A DNA stretch of 64,000 nt from Streptomyces curacoi (GCF_001513975.1 NZ_KQ947988.1:372001-436000); one strand, 5' to 3'. Positions 34,366 through 45,710 are shown, counted from the stretch's first letter. The notes: generated by a model from the letters alone, not told the origin. A program made the numbers and translations.

Positions 34366-34388
34366 ACGTTGCACCACGCCACTGACAA
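34366..34388 (-). promoter_or_regulatory. DNA-damage-type (RecA-NDp / PafBC-like) promoter for the MoxR operon
   Basis: On the minus strand: TTGTCAGTG (34388-34380), eight bases, then CAACGT (34371-34366). The consensus of the LexA-independent damage promoter of mycobacterial and Streptomyces recA genes is TTGTCRGTG-N8-TAnnnT; here only the first base of the -10 differs. A transcript would start near 34359, giving a leader of about 36 bases containing the ribosome-binding site. Confidence 0.7.
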
Positions 34389-34449
34389 TGCGTTCCGACC
34401 TGCGCAAACGCGCCTGCGAGGGTGCTCGCGCAGCCTCGGTCCCGGCCGA

Positions 34450-34472
34450 TTGTCAGTGCTGGGATCTACCTT
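34450..34472 (+). promoter_or_regulatory. DNA-damage-type (RecA-NDp / PafBC-like) promoter for the SWIM-DUF5691 operon
   Basis: TTGTCAGTG (34450-34458), eight bases, TACCTT (34467-34472): a full match to TTGTCRGTG-N8-TAnnnT. The ATG at 34480 lies about where transcription would begin, so the mRNA is probably leaderless. With the facing motif at 34380-34388 it forms a perfect CACTGACAAT / ATTGTCAGTG inverted pair. Confidence 0.8.
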
Positions 34473-34479
34473 CGATGGC

Positions 34480-35835
34480 ATGACTCAGCAGGGGGTGCGC
34501 TGGACCGCGGACCAGGTGCTGGCACTGGCGCCTGACGCCGCGTCACGCAAAGCGGGAAGCAGACTCGGGGCGGCCGGGCCGTGGTCCGAGGCGGGGAGTT
34601 CCGACGAGGGGACGGTGTGGGGGCTGTGCAAGGGCAGTGGCAGCAAGCCGTATCAGACGGTCATCGACATCGCGGAGCCGTCCGGGCCCGCGTACAAGTG
34701 CAGTTGCCCGAGCCGGAAGTTCCCGTGCAAGCACGCGCTCGGGCTGCTGCTGCTCTGGGCGGGCGGGGACGGTGCGGTGCCGCCGGGGCAGCCGCCGGAC
34801 TGGGCGGAGCAGTGGATAAAGGGGAGAAGGCAGCGGGCGGAGGAGAAGCGGACGGCGAGCGCGCCCGGCTCCGCCTCCGGAACCGCTGACCCGGAGGCGG
34901 CACGGCGCAGGGCGGAGCGCCGGGCCGTGCGGGTCACCGCGGGGGCGACGGAGCTGGAGCAGCGCCTGGCGGACCTGCTGCGCGGCGGCCTGGCCGGCGC
35001 GGAACAGGCGGGGTACGGGCTGGGGGAGGAGACGGCGGCCCGCATGGTCGACGCCCAGGCGCCGGGGCTGGCCGCGCGGGTCCGGGAACTGGGGGCGATC
35101 CCGGCGTCCGGTCCCGGCTGGCCGGTGCGCCTGCTTGAGGAGTGCGCCCTGCTCCATCTCCTCGACCAGGGCTGGCTGCGCCGCGAGCTGCTGCCCGACG
35201 GCCTGGCGGACACCGTCCGCTCCCGCGTCGGCCTGCCCGCCTCGGCGGACGGCCCGCCCGTGCGGGACCGCTGGCTGGTCCTCGCCCAGTACGACACGGC
35301 CGACGTGAAACTGACGACGCGCCGGATATGGCTGTACGGCGCCGACTCGGGCCGCACCGCGCTGCTCCTCTCCTACGGTGCCGCCGGCCGCGCCCCGGAG
35401 CTGGCCCTGCCGGTGGGGCTGGCTTTGGAGGCGGAGGTGTCGGCGTACCCGGGTGCCGGGCAACTGCGGGCCGCCCTGGGCGAGCAGTTCGCACCGCCCG
35501 CGCCGACGGCGATCCGGCCGCCGGGTGTGACGACGGCCGAGGCGGCGGCCCGTTACGGCGAGGCGCTGCGCGGCGATCCGTGGCTGGACTCCGTCCCGGT
35601 GACCCTGGACCGGGTCGTACCGACCCCGGACGGCGACTCCTGGCAGCTGGCGGACGCCGACGCGGACACCGCCCTGCCGCTCACCCCGGCCGCTCGTGCC
35701 CGCCCGGGCCTGTGGCGCCTGGTCGCGCTGTCGGGCGGCGCGCCGGTCAAGGTGTTCGGCGAGTGCGGCCACCGCGGCTTCACCCCGTTGACGGCCTGGG
35801 CGGAGGGGAAGGGCGAGGTGGTGCAGCTGTGCTGA
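34480..35835 (+). CDS. SWIM zinc-finger protein
   Basis: 451 residues. The SWIM motif CxCx6CxH is at Cys74, Cys76, Cys83, His85 in YKCSCPSRKFPCKHALGLLL, preceded by the usual beta strands (TVWGLCKGSGSKPYQTVIDI). SWIM domains bind DNA or proteins through one zinc ion. A charged linker (RRQRAEEKRTAS, ARRRAERRAVRVTAGATELE) leads to a long C-terminal region without a motif I know (WLVLAQYDTADVKLTTRRIW, WQLADADADTALPLTPAARA). It is translated from the ATG placed directly at a damage-type promoter, probably leaderless. It forms a unit with DUF5691, 104 bases downstream, and is divergent from MoxR - DUF5682 - VWA. Confidence 0.94.
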   Translation: MTQQGVRWTADQVLALAPDAASRKAGSRLGAAGPWSEAGSSDEGTVWGLCKGSGSKPYQTVIDIAEPSGPAYKCSCPSRKFPCKHALGLLLLWAGGDGAVPPGQPPDWAEQWIKGRRQRAEEKRTASAPGSASGTADPEAARRRAERRAVRVTAGATELEQRLADLLRGGLAGAEQAGYGLGEETAARMVDAQAPGLAARVRELGAIPASGPGWPVRLLEECALLHLLDQGWLRRELLPDGLADTVRSRVGLPASADGPPVRDRWLVLAQYDTADVKLTTRRIWLYGADSGRTALLLSYGAAGRAPELALPVGLALEAEVSAYPGAGQLRAALGEQFAPPAPTAIRPPGVTTAEAAARYGEALRGDPWLDSVPVTLDRVVPTPDGDSWQLADADADTALPLTPAARARPGLWRLVALSGGAPVKVFGECGHRGFTPLTAWAEGKGEVVQLC

Positions 35836-35939
35836 GGGCCGCATCTCGCCGCGACCGCGGCTCCAGTCCCCGACCACCCTGCTGAGCCCTCAGCCGCTCC
35901 ACGGCAGCCGGCACGAAGGCCAGAGAGGAAGGAACCCCC

Positions 35940-37589
35940 ATGAACAGTCCCGCACTTCCTGCGGATTCGCCGGCGCCGGCCGCCTGGGAGGAACTCGTTA
36001 CTACGGCACTGCTCGGCACGGACCGGCGTACGCCCCCGGGCTGCGAGCCGGGCCGGGAGGCGCCCGTGGCGCTGCTGGACGCGGCGGCCGTGGAGACCGT
36101 ACGACGGCGGGCCGGACTGCGGCCGGCGCGAGCGGCGCAGCGCCCGCGACCGGCCCCCGAGGATCCCCGGCCGGCACTTCCCCCGGCGGCGGCCCGCAGG
36201 CTGGCGATGCTGCTGGCCGACCGTCCCGGCGCGGCCGGCGGCGGCCGCAGAGGTACGGCACCGGACCTCATGGAACTGCTGCCCCAGTGGCTCGCGGCGG
36301 CGAACGAGCGGGGTTTCGCGCCGCCCCCGCAGGCACTGCCCGCGCTGCTGGACGCGGCACGTGGACGTACGGACCTGCGGCCAGCGGCGCTGACGTTCGC
36401 GGGCCCACGGGCGGTGTGGCTGGCCCGGTTGAACCCGGACTGGCGGTTCGCCCTGCGTGCCACTCCGGGCGCGGGCGCGGCGCTACCGCATCTGGAGGAC
36501 GCGGCCCAGGTCCAACAGCTGTGGCAGGAGGGGCTGTTCGCCGAGCGGGTCGCCCTGCTCTCCGCGATACGCGCGCACGAGCCCGCGGCCGCACGGGAGC
36601 TGCTGACCACGACATGGGCGACGGAGCGGGCCGAGGACCGGCTGATGTTCCTCGACTCGCTGCGGGCCGGCCTTGGCCCCGAGGACGAGCCGTTCCTGGA
36701 GCAGGCGCTGGCCGACCGCAGCCGCAACGTCCGGGCGACAGCGGCGGAGCTGCTGTCCGCGCTGCCGGAGTCGGCGCTCGCGGCGCGGATGGCGGTGCGG
36801 GCCGGGACGTGTGTGGCGCTGGACCACACCCGGGAGGCTCCGACGATCACGGTGGAGGCACCGCACGAGTGCGACGCGGGCATGGAACGCGACGGGGTCG
36901 TGCCCAAGGCGCCGGCAGGTCGGGGCGAACGGTCGTGGTGGTTCGGCCAGTTGGTGGAGGCGGCACCGCTCGGGGCGTGGCCGAGGCGGCTCGGGGGGCG
37001 TACGCCTGGGGAGATCGTGGCGCTGCCGGTGGCGGACGACTGGCAGAGCGAGCTGCACGCGGCATGGTGCCGGGCGGCGGTACGGCAGCGGAACGCCGAG
37101 TGGGCGAGGGCACTCCTCGGGTCACCCTCCGCTCCCGAGGCGGGCGGTCCGGGTGCCGTGTCCCTGGCCGAGCGCGCGAAGCTCCTCGGCACGCTCGGCT
37201 CCGGCGAACGGGCCGAGTGGGTGGCCGGGTTCATCGCGATGCACGGCCTGTCCGAGGCGTTTCAGCTCCTCGGGATGTGTGTGGTGCCGTGGTCCGCGCC
37301 GCTCGGGCGGGCGGTGGTCGACGCGCTGAACATCGCGCGGGACGCGGGGAGTTATCCATGGAGTTTCAGTGGAGTGATGGGCCTGGCCGAGCGCTGCCTC
37401 GACCCGGCCGAGGCCAGCCGCCTAGACGGCCTGCTGGCGGTACCGGACGAGCCGGAGGACGCGTCGCCGGGGGCCGGGGGTTACTGGGCGGAGGCGTTCC
37501 AGCGGCTCGTCACGACCTTGCGGTTGCGGGCGGCGATGATCGAGGAACTGGGCACAGCCGGCCCGTCCGGGGGCGCAGCCCCCAGCTGA
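35940..37589 (+). CDS. DUF5691 family protein
   Basis: 549 residues. The family start WEELVTTALLGTDRRTPP is present. The middle holds HEAT-like helices (FLEQALADRSRNVRATAAEL, WQEGLFAERVALLSAIRAHE, ERAEDRLMFLDSLRAGLGPE), suggesting an alpha-solenoid scaffold. The C-terminal part has WWFGQLVEAAPLGAWPRRLG and DDWQSELHAAWCRAAVRQRN. DUF5691 always seems to travel with SWIM, MoxR, DUF5682 and VWA genes. GGAAGGAACC precedes the ATG. No enzymatic residues stand out; I expect a structural or adaptor role. Confidence 0.9.
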   Translation: MNSPALPADSPAPAAWEELVTTALLGTDRRTPPGCEPGREAPVALLDAAAVETVRRRAGLRPARAAQRPRPAPEDPRPALPPAAARRLAMLLADRPGAAGGGRRGTAPDLMELLPQWLAAANERGFAPPPQALPALLDAARGRTDLRPAALTFAGPRAVWLARLNPDWRFALRATPGAGAALPHLEDAAQVQQLWQEGLFAERVALLSAIRAHEPAAARELLTTTWATERAEDRLMFLDSLRAGLGPEDEPFLEQALADRSRNVRATAAELLSALPESALAARMAVRAGTCVALDHTREAPTITVEAPHECDAGMERDGVVPKAPAGRGERSWWFGQLVEAAPLGAWPRRLGGRTPGEIVALPVADDWQSELHAAWCRAAVRQRNAEWARALLGSPSAPEAGGPGAVSLAERAKLLGTLGSGERAEWVAGFIAMHGLSEAFQLLGMCVVPWSAPLGRAVVDALNIARDAGSYPWSFSGVMGLAERCLDPAEASRLDGLLAVPDEPEDASPGAGGYWAEAFQRLVTTLRLRAAMIEELGTAGPSGGAAPS

Positions 37590-37622
37590 CGGTCACCCCG
37601 GGCCGACCCGCTCCGCACCGGC

Positions 37623-38039
<417 letters not shown>

Positions 38040-38703
38040 CACTGCCTCCATGAAGCGACTACATCCATCCGTACCGACAGGTACCGCTCACCTATGCGTT
38101 ATGCCGCACAACACGTCATGCCGCACCCATCGCACATGACATACATGGTGCGTGTATCGCACTTTTCCCTCGCCCACCGCTCCGGACGGCGCCACGCTGG
38201 CACGGACGCCCGGGCCACACCGCCCGGGGAAGTGAACGAACGTTATCTCCAGCATCCCGCAACCGGCAGTTTCGCGGTGCATACCGAGGGGGAAATCACA
38301 CGGTGGGACACGTTCGCCGCGCACCGTTCCATATCTCTGCGGCACACGGGCCGCGGCAGTCTGCGGTGCGCGCGTCGCAGCGGGACCAAGCGCAACGGGA
38401 GCCGCAACGAGGTCGCCGCACCACCGCGCCGCAGGTCGCGCGTCGCGACGGTGCGGCGTATCGACGGTGGCACGAAGGGCACGTAGGGCAGGTAAGGCAC
38501 GACAGCGGGGAGCCTCGTCGCCACACCGGCAAGGAGCCTCGTCAGGCCATCGGCGCACCGAGCTCCACCGGGCCGACCCAGGCCACGCGCCTCGCTTGCC
38601 CCACGCGCCCTCCTCATGCCCCGCCGGCCACCTCGGCCGCGGCCTCCCACGAGGGCACACGGGGGCCGGAGCCGTCCTCCTGCGTGCCGCAAGGAGGTCG
38701 GCC
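38040..38703. other. Intergenic region between icmB and the lipase gene
   Basis: About 660 bases with no supported gene. A GTACC-GACA-GGTAC dyad lies at 38071-38084, some 40 bases upstream of the icmB start, where an operator could sit. Reading frames that cross this stretch have no ribosome-binding sites and no recognisable products. Confidence 0.45.
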
Positions 38704-39561
38704 ATGAAGGTCACCGGGGCAGCACTCCCCTTTCTCCCGCTCTGCCGTCGCCTGCTCCCGAGCAGAATCGCCGGCCTCTCCGTGGCCCTGCTGAAGGCGA
38801 CCGCCCTGGAGATCGCGATCCTCGCCGGCCACCTGCTCCTTTATCCCTCGGGTGTTGCCCAGGAGCGCCGGACCACCCCCAAGCTGCCCCAGGACACCGC
38901 CCAGCTGCCGACGGAGACCAACCCGCCCGTCGTCCTGCTGCACGGCTTCATCGACAACCGCTCGGTCTTCGTCCTGCTGCGCCGCAGCCTCGCCCAGCAC
39001 GGCAGGCACCAGGTCGAGTCGCTCAACTACTCCCCGCTGACCTGTGACATCCGCTCGGCCGCCGAACTGCTCGGCCGGCACATAGAGGGCATCTGCGAGC
39101 GCACCGGCAGCAGGCAGGTCGACGTCGTCGGACACAGCCTCGGCGGGCTGATAGCGCGTTACTACGTGCAGTGCCTCGGCGGCGACCTCAGGGTCCGCAC
39201 GCTCGTCACGCTCGGTACACCGCACGCCGGCACCAGCGTCGTGCCGCTGGCCAACGCGCACCCGATCGTGCGTCAGATGCGCCCCGGATCACCGGTCCTT
39301 GAGGAACTGGCCCGCCCCGCGCCCGGTTGCCGTACGCACTTCGTGAGCTTCTGGAGCGACCTCGACCACCTGATGGACCCGCTGGAGACGGCCTGCATCG
39401 ACCACCCGGACCTGACGGCGGAGAACATCCGCGTGACCGGCATCGGCCACCTCGCCCTGCCCGTGCACCCCGCAGTGGCGACCGGCATAAGGCAGGCCCT
39501 CGACACCGCACGGCCAGGATCCGAGGCGACCCCCCGGCCGGGCGGCCTGACAGTGGCCTGA
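38704..39561 (+). CDS. Secreted or membrane-anchored lipase, alpha/beta hydrolase
   Basis: 285 residues. An N-terminal hydrophobic stretch (IAGLSVALLKATALEIAILA) serves as signal or anchor. The hydrolase core starts PPVVLLHGFIDNRSVF (oxyanion HG at 80-81). The nucleophile elbow is DVVGHSLGGLIARYYVQ with Ser145. LVTLGTPHAGT is typical of the lipase_2/PGAP1-like group, and a late GIGHLALPVHP supplies the catalytic histidine; the acid is probably in FWSDLDHLMDP. Candidate substrates are acylglycerols or esters. A perfect GGAGG lies 9 bases before the ATG. It stands alone on the plus strand. Confidence 0.9.
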   Translation: MKVTGAALPFLPLCRRLLPSRIAGLSVALLKATALEIAILAGHLLLYPSGVAQERRTTPKLPQDTAQLPTETNPPVVLLHGFIDNRSVFVLLRRSLAQHGRHQVESLNYSPLTCDIRSAAELLGRHIEGICERTGSRQVDVVGHSLGGLIARYYVQCLGGDLRVRTLVTLGTPHAGTSVVPLANAHPIVRQMRPGSPVLEELARPAPGCRTHFVSFWSDLDHLMDPLETACIDHPDLTAENIRVTGIGHLALPVHPAVATGIRQALDTARPGSEATPRPGGLTVA

Positions 39562-39834
39562 CCGCCCCCCTCACAGCCCGCCGACAAGCCCCGACGACCC
39601 CCGACAACCCCAGGACAGCCCCAGGACAGCCTTGGAACAGCCCTGGGACAGCGACCGACATCGAACAATCTTCGAACACAAGGCCAAACTCGCGCCCGCA
39701 GTCCGCCAAAACACGGCCGAATGCCCGTTTCCTTCGCGCGCGAAACCTGCCGAAGATTGTCGTGCCCGCGTACCGCCGGGTACAGTCGCCGCACTGCTCT
39801 GGCAGCCCCTGTTGTCGAGGCGAGAGAGAAGTTG

Positions 39835-41328
39835 GTGAACGATCGTCACCCGTCGGGGACCGCAACCTCCCCGGCTCCGGCTTCCGATGCCGCCTCGGCG
39901 CACTACGCGTCGTACGGCGCCCAGGAAGCCCACTACGGTGACTCCACCACATACGGCACGTACGACGCCACCGGATTCGGCGCCGCCGGCCACACCACCG
40001 CCAGCTTCGACGCCGACCCCCTCTTCGGCAGCCTCCCCGGTGAGAACACGGGCGCGTACGACACCACGCAGTGGTCCACGGGCAGCCACGACACCGTGCA
40101 CTACGACGCCTACGCGGCCCAGCACCACGCCGCCTACGACACCGGCGTGTACGACACCACCGCCTGGACGGACGAGCAGCAGCGACTCCCCTTCGTCCCG
40201 CAGCAGGCCACCGGCCACGACGCCTCCGGCCAGTGGGACACCAGCGCCTGGACCCAGCCCGACCTCTCCGGCACCCCGGCCGACCAGACCCAGCAGTGGG
40301 AATGGGGCACGCAGGCCTTCGACACCGGGGCGTACGACGCCACACAGTGGAACTCCGACGGCACCGCCGGGCACGCGGCCGACGGGTACGGGCAGTCAGC
40401 AGAATCCTTCGACCAGCAGGCGACCGCGCACTTCGAGCAGATCGAGCACGGCGGCTCCACCGGCTACGACGACCCCGCCCAGGGCGACGCCGAGCTGACC
40501 GCCACCGGCGAACTCCCCAGCGCGGCCCCCCTGCTCGACGACCAGGAGGAGTCCGCTCCGGCCCCCTCCCCGCGCGCCGGCTCCCGCAGTGGAGCCCGCT
40601 CCCGCCGCCGTACGCCCCCCAAGCGCTCCGCGCTGCTGACGATCGCCGTGCCCTCGGCGTGTGTGATGGGCGTCGCGGGGATCGCCGCCGCGTCCGTCGG
40701 CAGCCTGACCGACGACAAGGACACCTCGACGACGGCTTCGGACGGCGAGGCCGTGAAGCCGTCCACCGCGAACAACAAGCTGGACACCCAGCTCCAGAGC
40801 CTCTCCGCCGGCGCCGACGACTTCGCCGACCGGGCCAGCCGTACGCAGGAGCGCATCGATCTCAAGGCCCAGCAGGCGGCCGAGAAGCGGAAGGCGGCGG
40901 AGGAGGCGGCCCGTAAGGAGCGGCTGCGCCCGAAGTTCGCGGTTCCGGTCGCCCAGCACGGCCTCAGCGCCTTTTTCGGCCAGTCCGGCATCAACTGGAT
41001 GTCCGTGCACACCGGCATCGACTTCCCCGTCTCGTACGGCACGACGGTGATGGCCGCGACCGACGGCACCGTCCGTACGCAGTGGAACAGCGCCTACGGC
41101 AACATGATGATCGTGACCGCGAAGGACGGCACGGAGACCTGGTACTGCCACCTCTCCAGCTACCGCGTCGCCTCCGGTACGACGGTGAAGGCCGGCGACC
41201 CGATCGCGTACTCCGGCAATTCCGGCAACTCCACCGGCCCGCATCTGCACTTCGAGGTACGGCCGGGCGGCGGTTCGGCGATAGACCCGCTGTCGTGGCT
41301 GCGCAGCCACGGGCTCAACCCGTCCTGA
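39835..41328 (+). CDS. M23 (LytM-like) peptidase with repetitive cytoplasmic tail
   Basis: 497 residues from a GTG start. Residues 1-235 are disordered, Tyr/Asp/Thr-rich, with recurring GAYDTTQW, GVYDTTAW, GQWDTSAW and GAYDATQW elements. A basic segment and a transmembrane helix (LLTIAVPSACVMGVAGIAAA, about 265-290) follow, then a short coiled coil (LKAQQAAEKRKAAEEAARKE). The C-terminal peptidase domain (about 370-497) has all zinc ligands: HTGID (His392, Asp396) and HLH (His470, His472), with His439 in YCHLSS. It should cut peptide cross-links in peptidoglycan outside the cell. It converges on pcrA at a strong terminator. Confidence 0.94.
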   Translation: MNDRHPSGTATSPAPASDAASAHYASYGAQEAHYGDSTTYGTYDATGFGAAGHTTASFDADPLFGSLPGENTGAYDTTQWSTGSHDTVHYDAYAAQHHAAYDTGVYDTTAWTDEQQRLPFVPQQATGHDASGQWDTSAWTQPDLSGTPADQTQQWEWGTQAFDTGAYDATQWNSDGTAGHAADGYGQSAESFDQQATAHFEQIEHGGSTGYDDPAQGDAELTATGELPSAAPLLDDQEESAPAPSPRAGSRSGARSRRRTPPKRSALLTIAVPSACVMGVAGIAAASVGSLTDDKDTSTTASDGEAVKPSTANNKLDTQLQSLSAGADDFADRASRTQERIDLKAQQAAEKRKAAEEAARKERLRPKFAVPVAQHGLSAFFGQSGINWMSVHTGIDFPVSYGTTVMAATDGTVRTQWNSAYGNMMIVTAKDGTETWYCHLSSYRVASGTTVKAGDPIAYSGNSGNSTGPHLHFEVRPGGGSAIDPLSWLRSHGLNPS

Positions 41329-41369
41329 GCCCCTCGCAACCCCTGATCCGAGTACGCCCGTCAGCCTCC

Positions 41370-41403
41370 CAGTGCGCCCTCGCCGTGCGGCGGGGGCGCA
41401 CTG
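41370..41403. terminator. Bidirectional terminator between M23 gene and pcrA
   Basis: CAGTGCGCCC(T)CGCC pairs with GGCG(G)GGGCGCACTG around GTGC, between convergent stops at 41328 and 41411. Confidence 0.88.
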
Positions 41404-41410
41404 GTGAGTG

Positions 41411-43897
<2,487 letters not shown>

Positions 43898-43906
43898 CGC
43901 TCTCCG

Positions 43907-43929
43907 AGTCTAGGGCGCGCCACTGACAG
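43907..43929 (-). promoter_or_regulatory. DNA-damage-type (RecA-NDp / PafBC-like) promoter of pcrA
   Basis: On the minus strand: CTGTCAGTG (43929-43921), GCGCGCCC, TAGACT (43912-43907). It matches TTGTCRGTG-N8-TAnnnT except for the first base, and also the Streptomyces recA form TTGTCAGTGGC-N6-TAGnnT. The ATG at 43897 is 10 bases past the -10, so little or no leader is expected. Confidence 0.8.
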
Positions 43930-44246
43930 CCCGCCGCCACCCTGAGAACATCGCCCGTTTTCGCAGCTCGATGATCTTCCAGACCTGCCCCCTACCAGCA
44001 TCTCACCCTCCATGACAACCCTGTCACGGTCTGCAATCGACCAAGCGGACGTCACCGCTCCGCACAAAACAGGCACAACTCACCGCAGACCCCTCGGGAT
44101 CGACCACGGTCCGCGGCACCCCGCCACAAGGTCACGAAAATGTATCGGGCATATCGAACATCAACCTTCACAGGGGCCACACGAGTTGGCTACCGTGCCG
44201 GGCAGGCCGTACGACCCCCTCCGGCGAACGTCGCCGGGCCGCACGG

Positions 44247-44396
44247 CCTCCGCCGAGTCCGGTACGCGCATGGCGACCGGAGCCGGGGACCCACCGAACC
44301 TGGGGTGAATCGGCCCGACCTCCCTCCCGGGGCAGGCCGTAGGGCAACCCTTCCGAAGCACCCGCCCGAACCCGACAGCTAACTCGGTAGGCGGAG
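44247..44396 (+). ncRNA. c-di-AMP riboswitch (ydaO-yuaA family)
   Basis: The aptamer core is recognisable: CCGGGGACCCACCGAACC and GGGGTGAATC near the 5' side, then GGGCAGGCCG, and the 3' hallmark CCGACAGCTAACTCGGTAGG. The outer P1 stem pairs CTCCGCCGAG (44248-44257) with CTCGG-TAG-GCGGAG (44383-44396). In Streptomyces this RNA class precedes wall-hydrolase genes such as rpfA, and c-di-AMP lowers their expression. Here it ends directly before the ribosome-binding site GGAAGGAG (44400-44407), which can itself pair with CTCCCTT (44412-44418) next to the TTG start. Confidence 0.92.
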
Positions 44397-44416
44397 CATG
44401 GAAGGAGTCGCCTCCC

Positions 44417-45580
44417 TTGGCGTCGCACCGCAAGTCGCGTCCCGCGGGTACGCGCGTAGCAGGCATACGGACCCCCGCCCTCGCCACGGCGGCCCTCACC
44501 TCGGTGGCCCTGCTGTCCCAGACGGCCAACGCGAGCCCCTCGGCGGACGACAAGCCGAGCCTCGAAGAGGTCGAGAAGAAGGTCGACGACCTCTACCGCC
44601 AGGCGGAGTCGGCGACCGAGAAGTACAACGCGGCCAAGGAGAAGACCGCGAAGCAGCGCAAGCGCGTCGACACCCTCCTCGACGACGTCGCCCAGCGCAC
44701 CCAGAAGCTCAACGAGGCGCGCGAGGAGCTCGGCCGCTCCGCCGCGGCCCAGTACCGCACGGGGGCCGCCGCCCCCGACACCGCGACGTTCCTCCTCGCG
44801 GACACCCCGCAGGACTACTTCGACCAGACCCAGCTGATGGGTCGCATGACGGACCGTCAAAAAGAGTCGGTCGACGCCTACTTCACCCAGCAGTCCGCGA
44901 CGATGAAGAAGCGCCAGGAGGCCACCCGGAGCCTCGAAACGCTCACCGAGTCGCAGAACGACCTGCAGACCGCCAAGGCCACCGTCCAGCGAAAGCTCTC
45001 CGACGCACGCGAACTCCTCTCCAAGCTGACGGCGGAGGAGAAGGCCCGCCTCGCCGCGATCGAGAAGCGCAAGCAGGAGGAAGCCGCCCGCAAGGCCGCC
45101 GAGCTGGCCCGGCAACAGGCCGAGGCGGAGCGCCGGCGCCAGGAGGCCGCCCAGCAGGAGAGCGGCGAGTCGACGTCCGACTCCGGCACCTCGGACTCCT
45201 CCGCCACGGACCCCTCGTACGCCACCAAGGCCGAGAAGGCCCTGGCCTTCGCCCGCGCCCAGATAGGCAAGCCGTACGTCTGGGGCGCCACCGGCCCCGA
45301 CTCCTACGACTGCTCAGGCCTCACCCAGGCCGCCTGGAAGGCCGCCGGCGTGGACATCCCCCGTGTCACCTACGACCAGGTCAACGGCGGCACCACGGTC
45401 TCCCTCTCCAACGCCCGGCCCGGCGACCTGATCTTCTTCTACGACGACGTCACCCACGTGGGCCTCTACATCGGCAACGGCATGATGATCCACGCCCCGA
45501 AGCCCGGTGCATACGTCCGCGAGGAGTCGATCTACTACGACGGAGAGTCGTCGATCCACAGCGTGGTCCGCCCGGCCTGA
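44417..45580 (+). CDS. NlpC/P60 peptidoglycan hydrolase under c-di-AMP riboswitch
   Basis: 387 residues from a TTG start 9 bases after GGAAGGAG. The signal region is GIRTPALATAALTSVALLSQ...ANA. Residues 45-250 form a long coiled coil (DDLYRQAESATEKYNAAKEK, LLSKLTAEEKARLAAIEKRK), as in RipA/SwlA-type hydrolases whose coil is inhibitory or recruits partners. The NlpC/P60 domain (about 265-387) has Cys299 in DSYDCSGL, His347 in HVGLYIG and His359 in MIHAPKP. It should cut the D-Glu-meso-DAP-type stem bond. It is paralogous to the protein encoded at 46594-47667, but only this gene has the riboswitch. Confidence 0.95.
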   Translation: MASHRKSRPAGTRVAGIRTPALATAALTSVALLSQTANASPSADDKPSLEEVEKKVDDLYRQAESATEKYNAAKEKTAKQRKRVDTLLDDVAQRTQKLNEAREELGRSAAAQYRTGAAAPDTATFLLADTPQDYFDQTQLMGRMTDRQKESVDAYFTQQSATMKKRQEATRSLETLTESQNDLQTAKATVQRKLSDARELLSKLTAEEKARLAAIEKRKQEEAARKAAELARQQAEAERRRQEAAQQESGESTSDSGTSDSSATDPSYATKAEKALAFARAQIGKPYVWGATGPDSYDCSGLTQAAWKAAGVDIPRVTYDQVNGGTTVSLSNARPGDLIFFYDDVTHVGLYIGNGMMIHAPKPGAYVREESIYYDGESSIHSVVRPA

Positions 45581-45588
45581 CGGATACC

Positions 45589-45622
45589 CGCGCGCGTGGC
45601 GATGATTTCCGGCACGCGCGCG
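45589..45622 (+). terminator. Hairpin after the riboswitch-controlled NlpC/P60 gene
   Basis: Perfect 10-base stem CGCGCGCGTG / CACGCGCGCG with a 14-base loop, starting 9 bases after the stop codon. Confidence 0.75.
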
Positions 45623-45641
45623 TAGAGCACTGCCCACGGAT

Positions 45642-45667
45642 GGCCGTACGCGCACCCGCGTACGGCC
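45642..45667. terminator. Second hairpin between NlpC/P60 gene and membrane protein gene
   Basis: Perfect 11-base stem GGCCGTACGCG / CGCGTACGGCC with a 4-base loop; can serve the convergent gene at 45711. Confidence 0.8.
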
Positions 45668-45710
45668 GGCCGGGGGACGTGCCGGGGTTGTCCGCCCGCG
45701 GTGGCCGGCG

